From Bittarella massiliensis (ex Durand et al. 2017) (GTDB lineage Bacteria > Bacillota > Clostridia > Oscillospirales > Ruminococcaceae): a DNA stretch of 64,000 nucleotides. The translations under genes were made by a program, and so were the position numbers. The first letter of the stretch is position 1. The number at the start of each line of letters is the position of its first letter. The notes beneath the pieces were generated by a model. That model searched no databases, had not been told where the DNA came from, and saw only the letters and a program-made list of their open reading frames with translations. Positions 31,693 through 40,523 of the stretch are shown in pieces. The DNA lies in NCBI RefSeq assembly GCF_001486165.1, contig NZ_LN908977.1:87731-151730 (forward strand), given 5' to 3'.

Positions 31693-32682
31693 ATGAAGAA
31701 GATCCCCGTACTGATCGATGTAGATACTGGCATCGACGACGCCATGGCCCTCGTGATTGCCTGCGCATCCGACAAACTCGATATTTTAGGGGTCACAACG
31801 GTGGCGGGCAACGTGGCCCTCTGCCACACCACCCCCAACACCTGCAATGTGCTGTACCTGCTGGGCAGGGGAGACATCCCGGTGGCCAGGGGAGAGGAAA
31901 AGCCTCTGGAGCGCGAATTGGTGGACGCCGCCTATATCCACGGAGACAACGGACTGCGGGGGTGGACCTTTGACCAGTTGCACGACGAGGCCCTTGTGGC
32001 CGCACCCGCCTGGGAGTTTTTGCGGGACAAGTTGCTCCAGAGCAAAGAGAAGGTCGCCATTCTGGCCCTGGGCCCGGTGACCAACATCGCCCTGCTGCTG
32101 CGCCGCTGTCCGGAGGTCAAGGAGAAAATCGACAAGATCGTCTTCATGGGCACCAGTTACCGCACGGGAAATCCCACCCCCATCACCACCTTCAACGTTC
32201 TGGTGGACCCGGAAGGGGTTCGAGAGCTGCTCTTTTCGGGGGTCCCCATCTACGCCTGCCCGCTGGACACCACCAGAGAGGCCTATCTGCTCGCCGAAGA
32301 GGTGGAGGAGATCGCCCGCATCGACAACCCGGCGGCCAGAATGACCACCGCCATCCTCGGCGGATACGGCAGAAACGCCAAGTCAGAGGGGCAACCCCAG
32401 TCCGCCCAGCAGGAACTCAAGGCCGGCCGCCGCTTCAAGGGGGTGGCACGGCTACACGACCCAGCCACGGTGGCCTACCTGACCGACCCCGAACTCTTCA
32501 CCGCCACCAAGTACTACTGCGATGTGGAGTGCAAGGGGGAGATCACCACCGGTTTCACCGTCATCGACATGGAAAATTACTACGGCAAGAGCGAGGAGGA
32601 GCGCAATCTCTGGTTTGTCGACTCCATTGACAGAGAGGGGTTTGTGCGGCTCTTCCTCGACAGCCTGCGCAGCTATTCTTAA
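31693..32682 (+). CDS. Nucleoside hydrolase-family protein 2
   Basis: A 329-residue paralogue of the preceding gene. DVDTGIDDAMAL, LALGPVTNIALLL and TTFNVLVDPEG show the same Thr-for-Glu change as copy 1, but the C-terminal active-site pair is normal here (RLHDPATVAYL). The two copies differ clearly in sequence, so they may cleave different compounds or form a mixed complex. AGGAGGAAAAG precedes ATG 31693. The order BMP1-NH1-NH2-BMP2 suggests an inverted duplication of a two-gene unit. Confidence 0.92.
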   Translation: MKKIPVLIDVDTGIDDAMALVIACASDKLDILGVTTVAGNVALCHTTPNTCNVLYLLGRGDIPVARGEEKPLERELVDAAYIHGDNGLRGWTFDQLHDEALVAAPAWEFLRDKLLQSKEKVAILALGPVTNIALLLRRCPEVKEKIDKIVFMGTSYRTGNPTPITTFNVLVDPEGVRELLFSGVPIYACPLDTTREAYLLAEEVEEIARIDNPAARMTTAILGGYGRNAKSEGQPQSAQQELKAGRRFKGVARLHDPATVAYLTDPELFTATKYYCDVECKGEITTGFTVIDMENYYGKSEEERNLWFVDSIDREGFVRLFLDSLRSYS

Positions 32683-32754
32683 GTTTTGTCCATCTTTTCA
32701 GTGACGGAGAGCGTTCAGGCGCGATCTGTCCGCAAAAATAAGGAGGAAATCGAG

Positions 32755-33819
32755 ATGAAAAATTGGAAATTGGGGAAGCGCATTCTCGCAGCTTCTCTGG
32801 CGGGACTTCTCTGCTTGGGCAGCCTGACCGGCTGTGGGGGCGGCGAAGAGGCAAAGGGAGACGGGGAGAAGAAGGTCCAAATCAAGGCGGCCATCGTCGT
32901 CTCGGGCGGCTTTGGCACCCAGAGCTTCTCCGACGTGGCGCTGGCGGGCTGCCAGAAGGCGGCCGACGAGTTTGGCTTTGAGCTCAACAAGATCGAGAAG
33001 GTGTCGGCAGCCGACGCGGCCAACACCGCCCGCTCCCTCATCAGCCAGGGGATCAATGTCATCATCTTCCCGGCCGACACCTATCAGGACACCATCAAGG
33101 AACTGGCGCCGGAGTACCCGGATGTCTACTTTGTCAGCCCGGACTGCGCCATCTCCGATCTGGAAAATGTGGCGTCCGCCTTTTACCGGGAGCAGGAGGC
33201 GGCCTTCCTGCTGGGCGCCCTGGGGGGCAAGTTGACCAAGAGCAACAAGCTGGCTTTCATCGGCTCCAACTCCAACGTCATCATGAACCGCTTTGACTAC
33301 GGGTTCCAGGCGGGCGTCAAGTACGTCAATCCCAAGGCCACCGTCACCTCTACCCAGACCGGCAGTTACACCGATGTCAACAAGGGCAAGGAGATCGCCA
33401 ACATGCTCTATGACCAGGGGGTCGACTACATCGCCCCGGCGGCTGCGGCCTGCAACGTGGGCGTCTTCCAAGCCTCCTCTGAGCGCGGCGGGAACTGCTG
33501 GACCTTTGGCGCTGCCGACGGGCAGTTCCACCTGATGCCCGACCGCATCGTTGCCAGCCAGGTCAAACGGGTGGACAACACCTGCTACCGCTTCCTCAAA
33601 GAGATTGCCGAGGGCAACTTCAAGGGCGGCACCCCGGTGGAGATGGGCCTGAAAGAAGAGGGCGTGGACCTGCTCTACACCACCAATGAGACCCTGAAGG
33701 CGACCATCCCCCAGGAGACCATCGACCAGGTGGAGGCCCTGCGCAAGGATGTCATCGACGGCAAGATCAAAGTTCCGGCCACCAAGGAAGAGTTTGACAG
33801 CTTCCAGTTCCCGGCGTAA
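32755..33819 (+). CDS. BMP-family substrate-binding lipoprotein 2
   Basis: A 354-residue nucleoside-type binding lipoprotein, paralogue of the gene at 29538. The signal LAGLLCLGSLTGC holds the lipobox. The ligand segments FGTQSFSDVALAG and FGAADGQFHLMPDRI are nearly identical to copy 1, so the ligand class is probably the same. ATG 32755 follows AAGGAGG by 8 bases; the longer open frame upstream lacks a ribosome site. It is followed by a stable hairpin (33829-33861), then by the ATPase. Confidence 0.94.
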   Translation: MKNWKLGKRILAASLAGLLCLGSLTGCGGGEEAKGDGEKKVQIKAAIVVSGGFGTQSFSDVALAGCQKAADEFGFELNKIEKVSAADAANTARSLISQGINVIIFPADTYQDTIKELAPEYPDVYFVSPDCAISDLENVASAFYREQEAAFLLGALGGKLTKSNKLAFIGSNSNVIMNRFDYGFQAGVKYVNPKATVTSTQTGSYTDVNKGKEIANMLYDQGVDYIAPAAAACNVGVFQASSERGGNCWTFGAADGQFHLMPDRIVASQVKRVDNTCYRFLKEIAEGNFKGGTPVEMGLKEEGVDLLYTTNETLKATIPQETIDQVEALRKDVIDGKIKVPATKEEFDSFQFPA

Positions 33820-33828
33820 ATAGAACGG

Positions 33829-33861
33829 CGGACGGCGGCCTCGAAAAAGGGCCGCCGTCCG
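33829..33861 (+). repeat. Stable hairpin between binding protein and ATPase genes
   Basis: CGGACGGCGGCC (33829-33840) pairs with GGCCGCCGTCCG (33850-33861). No T run follows, so it is more likely a processing or stability element that lets the binding protein be made in excess over the transporter than a full terminator. Confidence 0.6.
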
Positions 33862-33888
33862 GCTGCACAGAAAGGGCGTGAACCAGAG

Positions 33889-35436
33889 GTGCGGGAGAAG
33901 ATCATCGAGCTAAAGGGAATCACCAAAATCTACCCCGGCGTGATTGCGAACGACCACATTTCGCTCGACATCGAACAGGGGGAGATCCACTCCCTGGCGG
34001 GGGAGAACGGGGCGGGCAAATCCACCCTGATGGGCATTCTCTACGGACTCAACCAACCTGACGAGGGGAGCATCTATCTGCGGGGCAAGGAAGTCCGCTT
34101 TCACTCCCCCAAAGACTCCATCGCCAGCGGGCTGGGCATGGTGCATCAGCACTTTATGCTCATCCCCAAATTCACCGTCACCCAGAACATCATTCTGGGG
34201 ATGGAGGTGGGCAGCCGGTTGAAAATCGACTACCCCAAAGCGGAGAGGGAGGTGCGCCAGCTCTCCGAACAGTACGGGCTGGGCATCGACCCCAGCGCAA
34301 AGGTCAGTGAACTGTCGGTCACCATGCAGCAGCGGGTGGAAATTTTGAAGATCCTCTACCGCAAGGCGGAGATCCTCATCTTCGACGAGCCCACTGCCGT
34401 CCTCACCCCCCAGGAAATCGACGAGTTCTGCGACATCCTCATGCGGCTGCGGGACAGCGGCAAGACCATCATCTTTATCAGTCACAAGTTGGCCGAGGTG
34501 GAGAAGATATCCGACCGGGTCACCGTTATCCGCCGCGGCAAGGTGGTCTGCACCAAGCCCATCTCCGAAGTAAACCAGGCGGAGCTGGCGCGGCTGATGG
34601 TCGGCCGAGAGGTGATCATGGGGGGTGGCGAGCGCGTCCAAGTGGACAACAGCGAGGTGCTGTTGGACCTGAACAATCTCTCCTACAAGACCCGCCAGGG
34701 GGTTCAAAAACTCCATCAAATCGACCTGCAACTGCACCGGGGCGAGATCCTCGGCATTGCGGGGGTGGACGGCAACGGCCAGGAGGAGTTGGAGAACATC
34801 ATCTGCGGCAAGCTGCACCCCAGCGAGGGGAGCCTCACCTTTAAGGGGGAGGACATCTCCCAGATGGGGGTCAAGGAAATCAAGAAAAAAGGGGTGGGGG
34901 TCATCTTTGAGGACCGGCACAAGGACGGCCTGGTGCTGGACTTCTCGGTCAAGGAAAATCTGGTCCTCGGGTTTCAAGACCAGCGCCGCTTCCTCAAGTA
35001 CGGGGCCTTTTTGGACCGCAAAAAGGTCGACCAGAACGCACAAAAGCTCCAGGAGGATTTCGACATCCGCTGCGGCAGCCTGGACGACCCCGCCGGCAAG
35101 CTCTCCGGCGGCAATCAGCAAAAAATCATCATTGCCCGGGAGATGAGCGCCAACCCCGAGATGATCATGGCTATCCAGCCCACCCGCGGCCTGGACATGG
35201 GGGCCATCTCCTTTGTGCAGGAAAAACTGGTGGAGGCGCGAAACGCCGGAAAAGGGGTCCTCCTTTTCTCCCTCGAACTCGATGAGATCTTACAGGTCAG
35301 CGACCGCATTGCCGTCCTCTTCAAAGGGCGCATCGTCAAGGTGCTGAAAAACGAGGGGATCACCAAAGAGCTTCTGGGGCAGTACATGCTGGGTGTAGAC
35401 GGAGAGGAGGATATCGATGAAGCAGTCAACCGCTGA
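33889..35436 (+). CDS. Nucleoside-type ABC transporter ATPase, two domains
   Basis: A 515-residue double ATPase of the YufO/NupO/RbsA kind. The first domain has Walker A GENGAGKST, LSVTMQQRVEIL as signature and Walker B ILIFDEPTAVLTP. The second domain has the degenerate loop GVDGNGQEELE instead of a P-loop, and the signature LSGGNQQKIIIAREM, as is normal in the family. It powers import by the two permeases that follow. The start is GTG 33889 with a weak ribosome site. It overlaps the first permease by 20 bases. Confidence 0.95.
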   Translation: MREKIIELKGITKIYPGVIANDHISLDIEQGEIHSLAGENGAGKSTLMGILYGLNQPDEGSIYLRGKEVRFHSPKDSIASGLGMVHQHFMLIPKFTVTQNIILGMEVGSRLKIDYPKAEREVRQLSEQYGLGIDPSAKVSELSVTMQQRVEILKILYRKAEILIFDEPTAVLTPQEIDEFCDILMRLRDSGKTIIFISHKLAEVEKISDRVTVIRRGKVVCTKPISEVNQAELARLMVGREVIMGGGERVQVDNSEVLLDLNNLSYKTRQGVQKLHQIDLQLHRGEILGIAGVDGNGQEELENIICGKLHPSEGSLTFKGEDISQMGVKEIKKKGVGVIFEDRHKDGLVLDFSVKENLVLGFQDQRRFLKYGAFLDRKKVDQNAQKLQEDFDIRCGSLDDPAGKLSGGNQQKIIIAREMSANPEMIMAIQPTRGLDMGAISFVQEKLVEARNAGKGVLLFSLELDEILQVSDRIAVLFKGRIVKVLKNEGITKELLGQYMLGVDGEEDIDEAVNR

Positions 35437-36550
35437 GCGGCCCCCTTCGGTGACCGCGAAGGAGAGACCCACCAAAAAATTTAAGAAACCGAGTTCGGAG
35501 AAGCTGCGCGCAATGGGGTTGGAGTGCTCCATCTCCCTCATTGCCTTTGCGCTCTCCATCATCACCGGCGGCATCATCCTTGCCATCTTGGGGGTCAATC
35601 CCCTCACCGCTTACGCCTCCCTCTTCAAGGGGGCGCTGGGTACCCCCAGCGCCATTGCGGGCACCATCAACCGAATGATCCCCATCATCCTGGCCGGTCT
35701 GGCCATCGCCGTGGGCAGAAAGGGCTCGGTCTTCAACATCGGCGTCGAGGGCCAGCTCATCATCGGCGCGCTGCTGGGCTGCCTGGCGGGCATCTACCTC
35801 AAGCTGCCGGCGATCATCCACCTGCCGGTCTGCCTGCTCTGCGGCATGCTGGGCGGCATGGCCTGGGCCTTTATCCCCGCTTGGTTGCGGCTGAAAAAGA
35901 ACGTGGGCGTGGTCTTTACCACCATCATGTTCAACTACATCGCCAAGTTCCTGCTGACCTATCTGGTCATCAGCGTCTTCGTCACCTCGGGGGGCCAGCT
36001 CTCGGCCACCGAGAAGATGCAGGACACCGCCCGCCTGCCCGCCCTCATCGGGCGGCCCTACAACATCAATTCGGGCATCCTGATCGCCGTCCTCGCTGTG
36101 ATCGTGGTCTACATCTTCATCAACAAGACCAAGTGGGGCTATGAGATGCGGGCCACCGGCATCAACAAAAATGCCTCCGGCTCCGCCGGCATCAATGTCG
36201 ACCGCAACATGTTTTTGGCCCTTCTCATCTCCGGCGCCCTCGCCGGGCTCGGAGGCTGTTTGGAGATCCACGGCTCGGTCTTCCGGATGTTTGCCGACTA
36301 CTCCCCCGGCTACGGCCCCACCGGCATTGCCGTGGCCCTGCTGGCCAAGAGCAATCCCATCGCCGTTTTGCTCACCGCATTCCTCTTCGGCGCCATGCGC
36401 AACGGCGCGGCGCTGATGCAGATGAGCACCGGGGTCTCCTCCGAATTCGTCTCCATCGTCCAGGGGCTGATCATCATCTTTGTCTGCTCCGAAAACTTTA
36501 TCCGCTACCTCATGAAAAAAGCACAGAAGAGAGGTGTGGCACATGCTTAG
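35417..36550 (+). CDS. Nucleoside-type ABC transporter permease 1
   Basis: A 377-residue integral membrane protein of the BPD_transp_2 family (NupP/YufP type) with about ten hydrophobic segments after a charged 35-residue N-terminus. The GRKGSVFNIGVEGQ segment is a hallmark of the family. It overlaps the ATPase gene and the second permease gene, so expression is coupled. Together with the ATPase, permease 2 and BMP lipoproteins it forms one importer. Confidence 0.94.
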   Translation: MKQSTAERPPSVTAKERPTKKFKKPSSEKLRAMGLECSISLIAFALSIITGGIILAILGVNPLTAYASLFKGALGTPSAIAGTINRMIPIILAGLAIAVGRKGSVFNIGVEGQLIIGALLGCLAGIYLKLPAIIHLPVCLLCGMLGGMAWAFIPAWLRLKKNVGVVFTTIMFNYIAKFLLTYLVISVFVTSGGQLSATEKMQDTARLPALIGRPYNINSGILIAVLAVIVVYIFINKTKWGYEMRATGINKNASGSAGINVDRNMFLALLISGALAGLGGCLEIHGSVFRMFADYSPGYGPTGIAVALLAKSNPIAVLLTAFLFGAMRNGAALMQMSTGVSSEFVSIVQGLIIIFVCSENFIRYLMKKAQKRGVAHA

Positions 36551-37472
36551 CGCCCTGTCTTACATCGTTTTGGCCACCATCCGTCTGGGCACCCCCATCG
36601 CCATCACCGCCATGGGGGCCACCATCTCCGAGCGCACGGGCATCCTCAACATCGGCCTCGAGGGCATTATGAGTATGGGCGCTTTCCTGGCGGTGCTGGG
36701 CTCCTACTGGACCGGCAACCCCTGGTTCGGCGTTCTCCTGGCCGTCCTCGTCGGCGTGGTCATCTCGGCCGTCCACGGCTTTGTCTCCATCGTCTGCGGC
36801 GGGGCACAGGGGGTCTCCTCCCAGGCCCTGGTGCTGCTGGCCACCGGCTTTTGCTCGGTGGGGCTGCAGGCCATCTTCGGGCAAAAGGGGATGTCCCCCA
36901 CCGTCAACACCATTGCCACCACCGAGTTTTTGCGCCCCATCCCCCTGGTGGGGAACATCCTGGCCGACTTTTCCCCCATCGTCTACATCGCCCTCATCCT
37001 GCTGTTTGTCTGCAACTTCGTCCTCTTCAAAACCCCGCTGGGGCTGCGGATGTGCGCCTGCGGCGAACATCCCCGGGCGGCCGAGACCGCCGGCATCAAC
37101 GTGGGGGCCATGCGGTTTCTGGGCGTTTTGATTTCCGGTTTCCTGGGCGGGCTGGCCGGTGCGTTCCTCTCGGTGGGGCAGATGAACCTGTTCCAGGAGG
37201 GGATGGTGGCCGGCCGGGGCTATCTGGCCATGGGCGCCATCATCATGGGCCGCTGGACCCCCACCGGGGCCTTTGCCGCAGCCATGTGTTTTGGCCTCTT
37301 TGACGCAGTGCAGCTCTACATTCAAATCATCCCCAATTCGCCCATCCCCCACGAGTTCGTGCAGATGATCCCCTATGTGGCCAGCATCATCGTACTGGCC
37401 CTCACCATCAAGGGGGCCACCGGCCCCGCGGCCTCGGGGCAGCCCTACTCGAAGATCTCGGGCACCCGCTAG
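36543..37472 (+). CDS. Nucleoside-type ABC transporter permease 2
   Basis: A 309-residue BPD_transp_2 permease (NupQ/YufQ type), with about nine hydrophobic segments and the hallmark ERTGILNIGLEGIM. ATG 36543 lies 7 bases after AGAGGTG and overlaps the stop of permease 1 by eight bases. It is the second channel half of the importer; the next gene (RPE-like) is 18 bases downstream. Confidence 0.94.
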   Translation: MLSALSYIVLATIRLGTPIAITAMGATISERTGILNIGLEGIMSMGAFLAVLGSYWTGNPWFGVLLAVLVGVVISAVHGFVSIVCGGAQGVSSQALVLLATGFCSVGLQAIFGQKGMSPTVNTIATTEFLRPIPLVGNILADFSPIVYIALILLFVCNFVLFKTPLGLRMCACGEHPRAAETAGINVGAMRFLGVLISGFLGGLAGAFLSVGQMNLFQEGMVAGRGYLAMGAIIMGRWTPTGAFAAAMCFGLFDAVQLYIQIIPNSPIPHEFVQMIPYVASIIVLALTIKGATGPAASGQPYSKISGTR

Positions 37473-37490
37473 AAAGGGGAGGCGAATCAA

Positions 37491-38171
37491 ATGGGCATCC
37501 TCACCGCGACCCTGGCCTGCGCCGACTGGCTCCACCTGGGCGACGACCTGCGCGCCCTGGAGCGGGGCGGCTGCGACTGGTATCACCTGGACATCATGGA
37601 CGGCCACTACGTCCCCAACCTCTGCCTCAACTTTGACCTCATCCGGGCGGTCCGCACCGCCTCGCCCCTGCCGGTGGACTGCCACCTGATGGTGGAAAAC
37701 CCGGGGGACTACCTCCCCCAATTGACCCAGAACCGGGTGGAGCGGGCGGCCTTTCACCTGGGCTGCCCGGTGGACACCGCCGCCCTTTTAAGGGAAATGC
37801 GCCGGGCGGGGATCGCCCCCGGCCTGGCCCTGAACCCCGACGAGCCAGTGGAGGCCCTGAGCCCCTATCTGGATCTCTGTGACTGGGTGCTCCTGATGGG
37901 GGTAAAGCCCGGGTTTTCGGGACAGGCGTTCCTCCCCGGCACGGTGGAGCGGGTGGGCCGCCTGGCCGCCCTCCGCCGCACCCTGGGCCGGCCCCTCCTC
38001 ATCGAGGTGGACGGGGGCATCGGCCCGGAAAACGGTCGCGCCTGTACAGACGCCGGGGCAGACGCCCTGGTGGCTGGGGCCTTTGCAGTCTTCTCCCAGC
38101 CCGACGGCGTCGAGGCCGCCTGCCGCCGCTTTCGCGCGGCGGTCTTTCCCGACGCATCGCTGCACCGATAG
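37491..38171 (+). CDS. Ribulose-phosphate 3-epimerase-like protein
   Basis: A 226-residue TIM-barrel epimerase. The metal and catalytic motifs HLDIMDGHYVPN, DCHLMVENP, GVKPGFSGQ and IEVDGGIG are intact, so activity on a ketose phosphate is likely; in this operon it may rearrange the pentose released by the nucleoside hydrolases, or a related sugar such as allulose-6-phosphate. Its C-terminus (DASLHR) comes from a tandem duplication of the gene's 3' end, which has replaced the original end DA-stop now found at 38345. AGGGGAGG precedes ATG 37491. Confidence 0.87.
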   Translation: MGILTATLACADWLHLGDDLRALERGGCDWYHLDIMDGHYVPNLCLNFDLIRAVRTASPLPVDCHLMVENPGDYLPQLTQNRVERAAFHLGCPVDTAALLREMRRAGIAPGLALNPDEPVEALSPYLDLCDWVLLMGVKPGFSGQAFLPGTVERVGRLAALRRTLGRPLLIEVDGGIGPENGRACTDAGADALVAGAFAVFSQPDGVEAACRRFRAAVFPDASLHR

Positions 38172-38343
38172 GGCCTTCCCCTCCTCATCGAGGTGGACGG
38201 GGGCATCGGCCCGGAAAACGGCCGCGCCTGCGCCGCCGCCGGGGCAGACGCCCTGGTGGCTGGGGCCTTTGCAGTCTTCTCCCAGCCCGACGGCGTCGAG
38301 GCCGCCTGTCGCCGCTTTCGCGCGGCGGTCTTTCCCGACGCAT
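37986..38343 (+). repeat. Tandem duplication of the RPE-like gene's 3' end
   Basis: Copy 1 is 37986-38157 and copy 2 is 38172-38343, offset by exactly 186 bases (62 codons). The copies differ at several positions, for example CTGTACAGACGCC against CTGCGCCGCCGCC, so this is not a simple assembly stutter. Confidence 0.9.
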
Positions 38344-38345
38344 AG
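38172..38345 (+). pseudogene. Remnant of the original 3' end of the RPE-like gene
   Basis: Directly after the stop at 38169-38171, and in the same frame, 57 codons repeat the C-terminal third of the epimerase: GLPLLIEVDGGIG, then GADALVAGAFAVF, ending FPDA and TAG at 38343-38345. It has no start of its own. It is probably the ancestral C-terminus left behind when an in-frame duplication brought in a new stop. Confidence 0.8.
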
Positions 38346-38415
38346 GCAGCCATACCGATGGGGCGGGGGACGCCACCCCTCTTCCTGTCGGGCATACGAT
38401 CTCCTCCCCATTTTC

Positions 38416-38446
38416 AAAAGGGCGCCGGATGTACCGGCGCCCTTTT
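38416..38446 (+). terminator. Terminator of the nucleoside-type operon
   Basis: A perfect 13-bp stem (AAAAGGGCGCCGG at 38416-38428 with CCGGCGCCCTTTT at 38434-38446), loop ATGTA. It ends the operon started at 27092. Confidence 0.9.
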
Positions 38447-38887
38447 GGCGGGTGCAGAGCAAAGGGAGGGGAGAGACCCAGCCTTCTCTCGAGCCGGTGC
38501 TTTTTGGCAGCCCTGTCCAATGCAGCGGGAAGGGCGGCTGCACAGATTGGCGAGCTGCTCTCTTTGTACTGCGCGCCAAAACGGGTGGGGGCGGCGAAAC
38601 CACCTGCGCTGCAAAGCGGCTGAAAAAGGGGTGGGGATTGCAAATCGGCGCACCGGACAGAGCGGTGAGGGGGAAAACTGCTCTGCGCTCGGCACAAAAG
38701 GGGACACAGGCGGGGCAGTTTCCCCCTTTTTTATGACGTGCAGCCCAAAAACTGCTGAAGATTTTATGAATTTATTGCCGCCCTTTTCGGGCTGAAAAGC
38801 CACCGCCTCCCCGCCACACCCCGCCGCGGTGGGGTTTGTCCCCGAAAAGTGGCGCACCCATCCCGTTTTTGCCCCCTCTCTCGCCGG
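38447..38887. other. Intergenic, no gene recognised
   Basis: About 440 bases. A long-range pairing GGGGGAAA/TTTCCCCC with T run (38669-38731) may be a second terminator. The stretch at about 38535-38575 (GGCTGCACAGATTGGCG...TTTGTACTGCG) resembles the hairpin repeats at 52366-53230, but the match is weak. Confidence 0.4.
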
Positions 38888-38916
38888 TTGACAGGAAATT
38901 ATCGCCACCTTATAAT
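38888..38916 (+). promoter_or_regulatory. dlt operon promoter, perfect consensus
   Basis: TTGACA (38888-38893), 17-base spacer, TATAAT (38911-38916). It is the best sigma-A promoter in the window and lies 110 bases before dltA. Confidence 0.92.
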
Positions 38917-39025
38917 GGAAGACAACACCAGTGAAAAACAGTGGCGCCCCCGCTGTTTTTCTGCGTTTTTGGGTTTTGCAATCGTTTGATAGCCGATTGC
39001 GGGGCCCGAGGAAGGGGAATCGCCG

Positions 39026-40523
39026 ATGAACTTGTTGGACGCCATCGCCAGCCACGCCGCCGCCCGGCCGGACGCCCTGGCCTACCGCTCTCCCCAGGGG
39101 GAGCTGACCTACCGTCAATTGTGGGAGGGGGCGGGCCGTCTGGCCGCTGCGCTGGAGCGCCGCCTGGGGGAAAACCGCGCTCCCCTGGTGGTCTACGGGC
39201 ACAAGGGCCCCCTGGTGCCCCTGTGCTTTTTGGCCTGCGCCCGCTCGGGTCGGGGCTACTGCCCGGTGGACACCTCCCTTCCCCCCGAGCGGGTGGCCCG
39301 CACCGTCGAGGCGGCCGACCCGCCGCTGGTGCTGGCCGCCGAGCCCGGTGCTGGCCGCCGCCGAGTTGACCGCCCTGGCCGAGAGGGGAGGATCCCCTGT
39401 CGGCCTCCGCCCGGTGGAGGGGGAGGACCTCTTTTACATCCTCTTTACCTCCGGCAGCACCGGTACCCCCAAGGGGGTGCAGATTACCGCCGACTGCCTC
39501 GACCACTTTCTGGACTGGTCCTCCCAGCTGGGGGAGGGCTTCCCGGCGGAGGCGCCCCGGGTCTTTCTCAACCAGGCCCCCTTCTCCTTTGACCTGTCGG
39601 TGATGGACCTCTACACCGCCTTTTACACCGGCGGCACCCTATGGACCCTGCCCAAAGAGGTGCAGCAGGACGCGGCGGCCCTCTTTTCCTCTCTGGAGCG
39701 GTCGGGGGCCCAGGTCTGGGTCTCCACCCCCTCCTTTGCCGAGGTCTGCCTGGCCGACCGGCGCTTTGACAGCGCCCTGCTGCCCGACATGAGGCTCTTC
39801 CTCTTCTGCGGGGAGACGCTGCAAAACGCCACCGCCCAAAAGCTGCACAGCCGCTTTCCCGGGGCCAAGGTCATCAACACCTACGGCCCCACCGAGTCCA
39901 CCGTGGCCATCACCCAGGTGGAGATCACCCCCGCCCTGGCGGCCGCCGACGAACCCCTGCCGGTGGGGGCCACCAAGCCGGGCACCTGGCTCTTTATTGC
40001 CGGCCCGGAAGGGGAGGACCTGCCCGAGGGGGAGCGGGGGGAGATCGTCATCGTGGGAGACACGGTGAGCAGCGGCTACTTCGGCCGCCCCGACCTGACC
40101 GCGCGCGCCTTCGGCACCCGGCGGGTGGCGGGGGTCGAGTACCGCCTCTACCGCACCGGGGACAAGGGCTACCTGCGGGGCGGGCAACTGCACTACTGCG
40201 GCCGGTTGGACCTGCAGATCAAGCTGCACGGCTACCGCATTGAGCTGGAGGACATCGAGCAGAACATCTGCCGGCTGCCGGGCGTTCGGGGGGCGGTGGT
40301 GCTGCCCCAGGAGCGGGACGGCACCATCCGCAGCCTGACGGCCTATGTGGCGGCGGACTGGCCGGGGGAGCGGGGCTTTGCCGCCTCTCAGCGGGCCAGG
40401 GGGGAGCTGGCCCAGTTCCTCCCCGCCTACATGATCCCCAAGAAATTCGTCTTTCTGGACGCCCTCCCCATGACCGCCAACGGCAAGGTGGACCGCAAGG
40501 CGCTGGGAGGGCTGGCAAGGTGA
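39026..40523 (+). pseudogene. dltA: D-alanine--poly(phosphoribitol) ligase, frameshifted
   Basis: DltA activates D-alanine with ATP and loads it on DltC. The frame from ATG 39026 (LLDAIASHAAARPDALAYR) is lost near residue 106; the remainder (AELTALAE..., adenylation core FTSGSTGTPKGVQ, NTYGPTESTVA, YRTGDKG, and the catalytic lysine in ANGKVDRKAL) continues in another frame to 40523. Removing one C from CCC at 39344-39346 restores a seamless 499-residue protein. The rest of the operon is intact, so a sequencing error or a very recent mutation is more likely than an old pseudogene. A near-duplicate GGTGCTGGCCGCC straddles the site. Confidence 0.85.
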
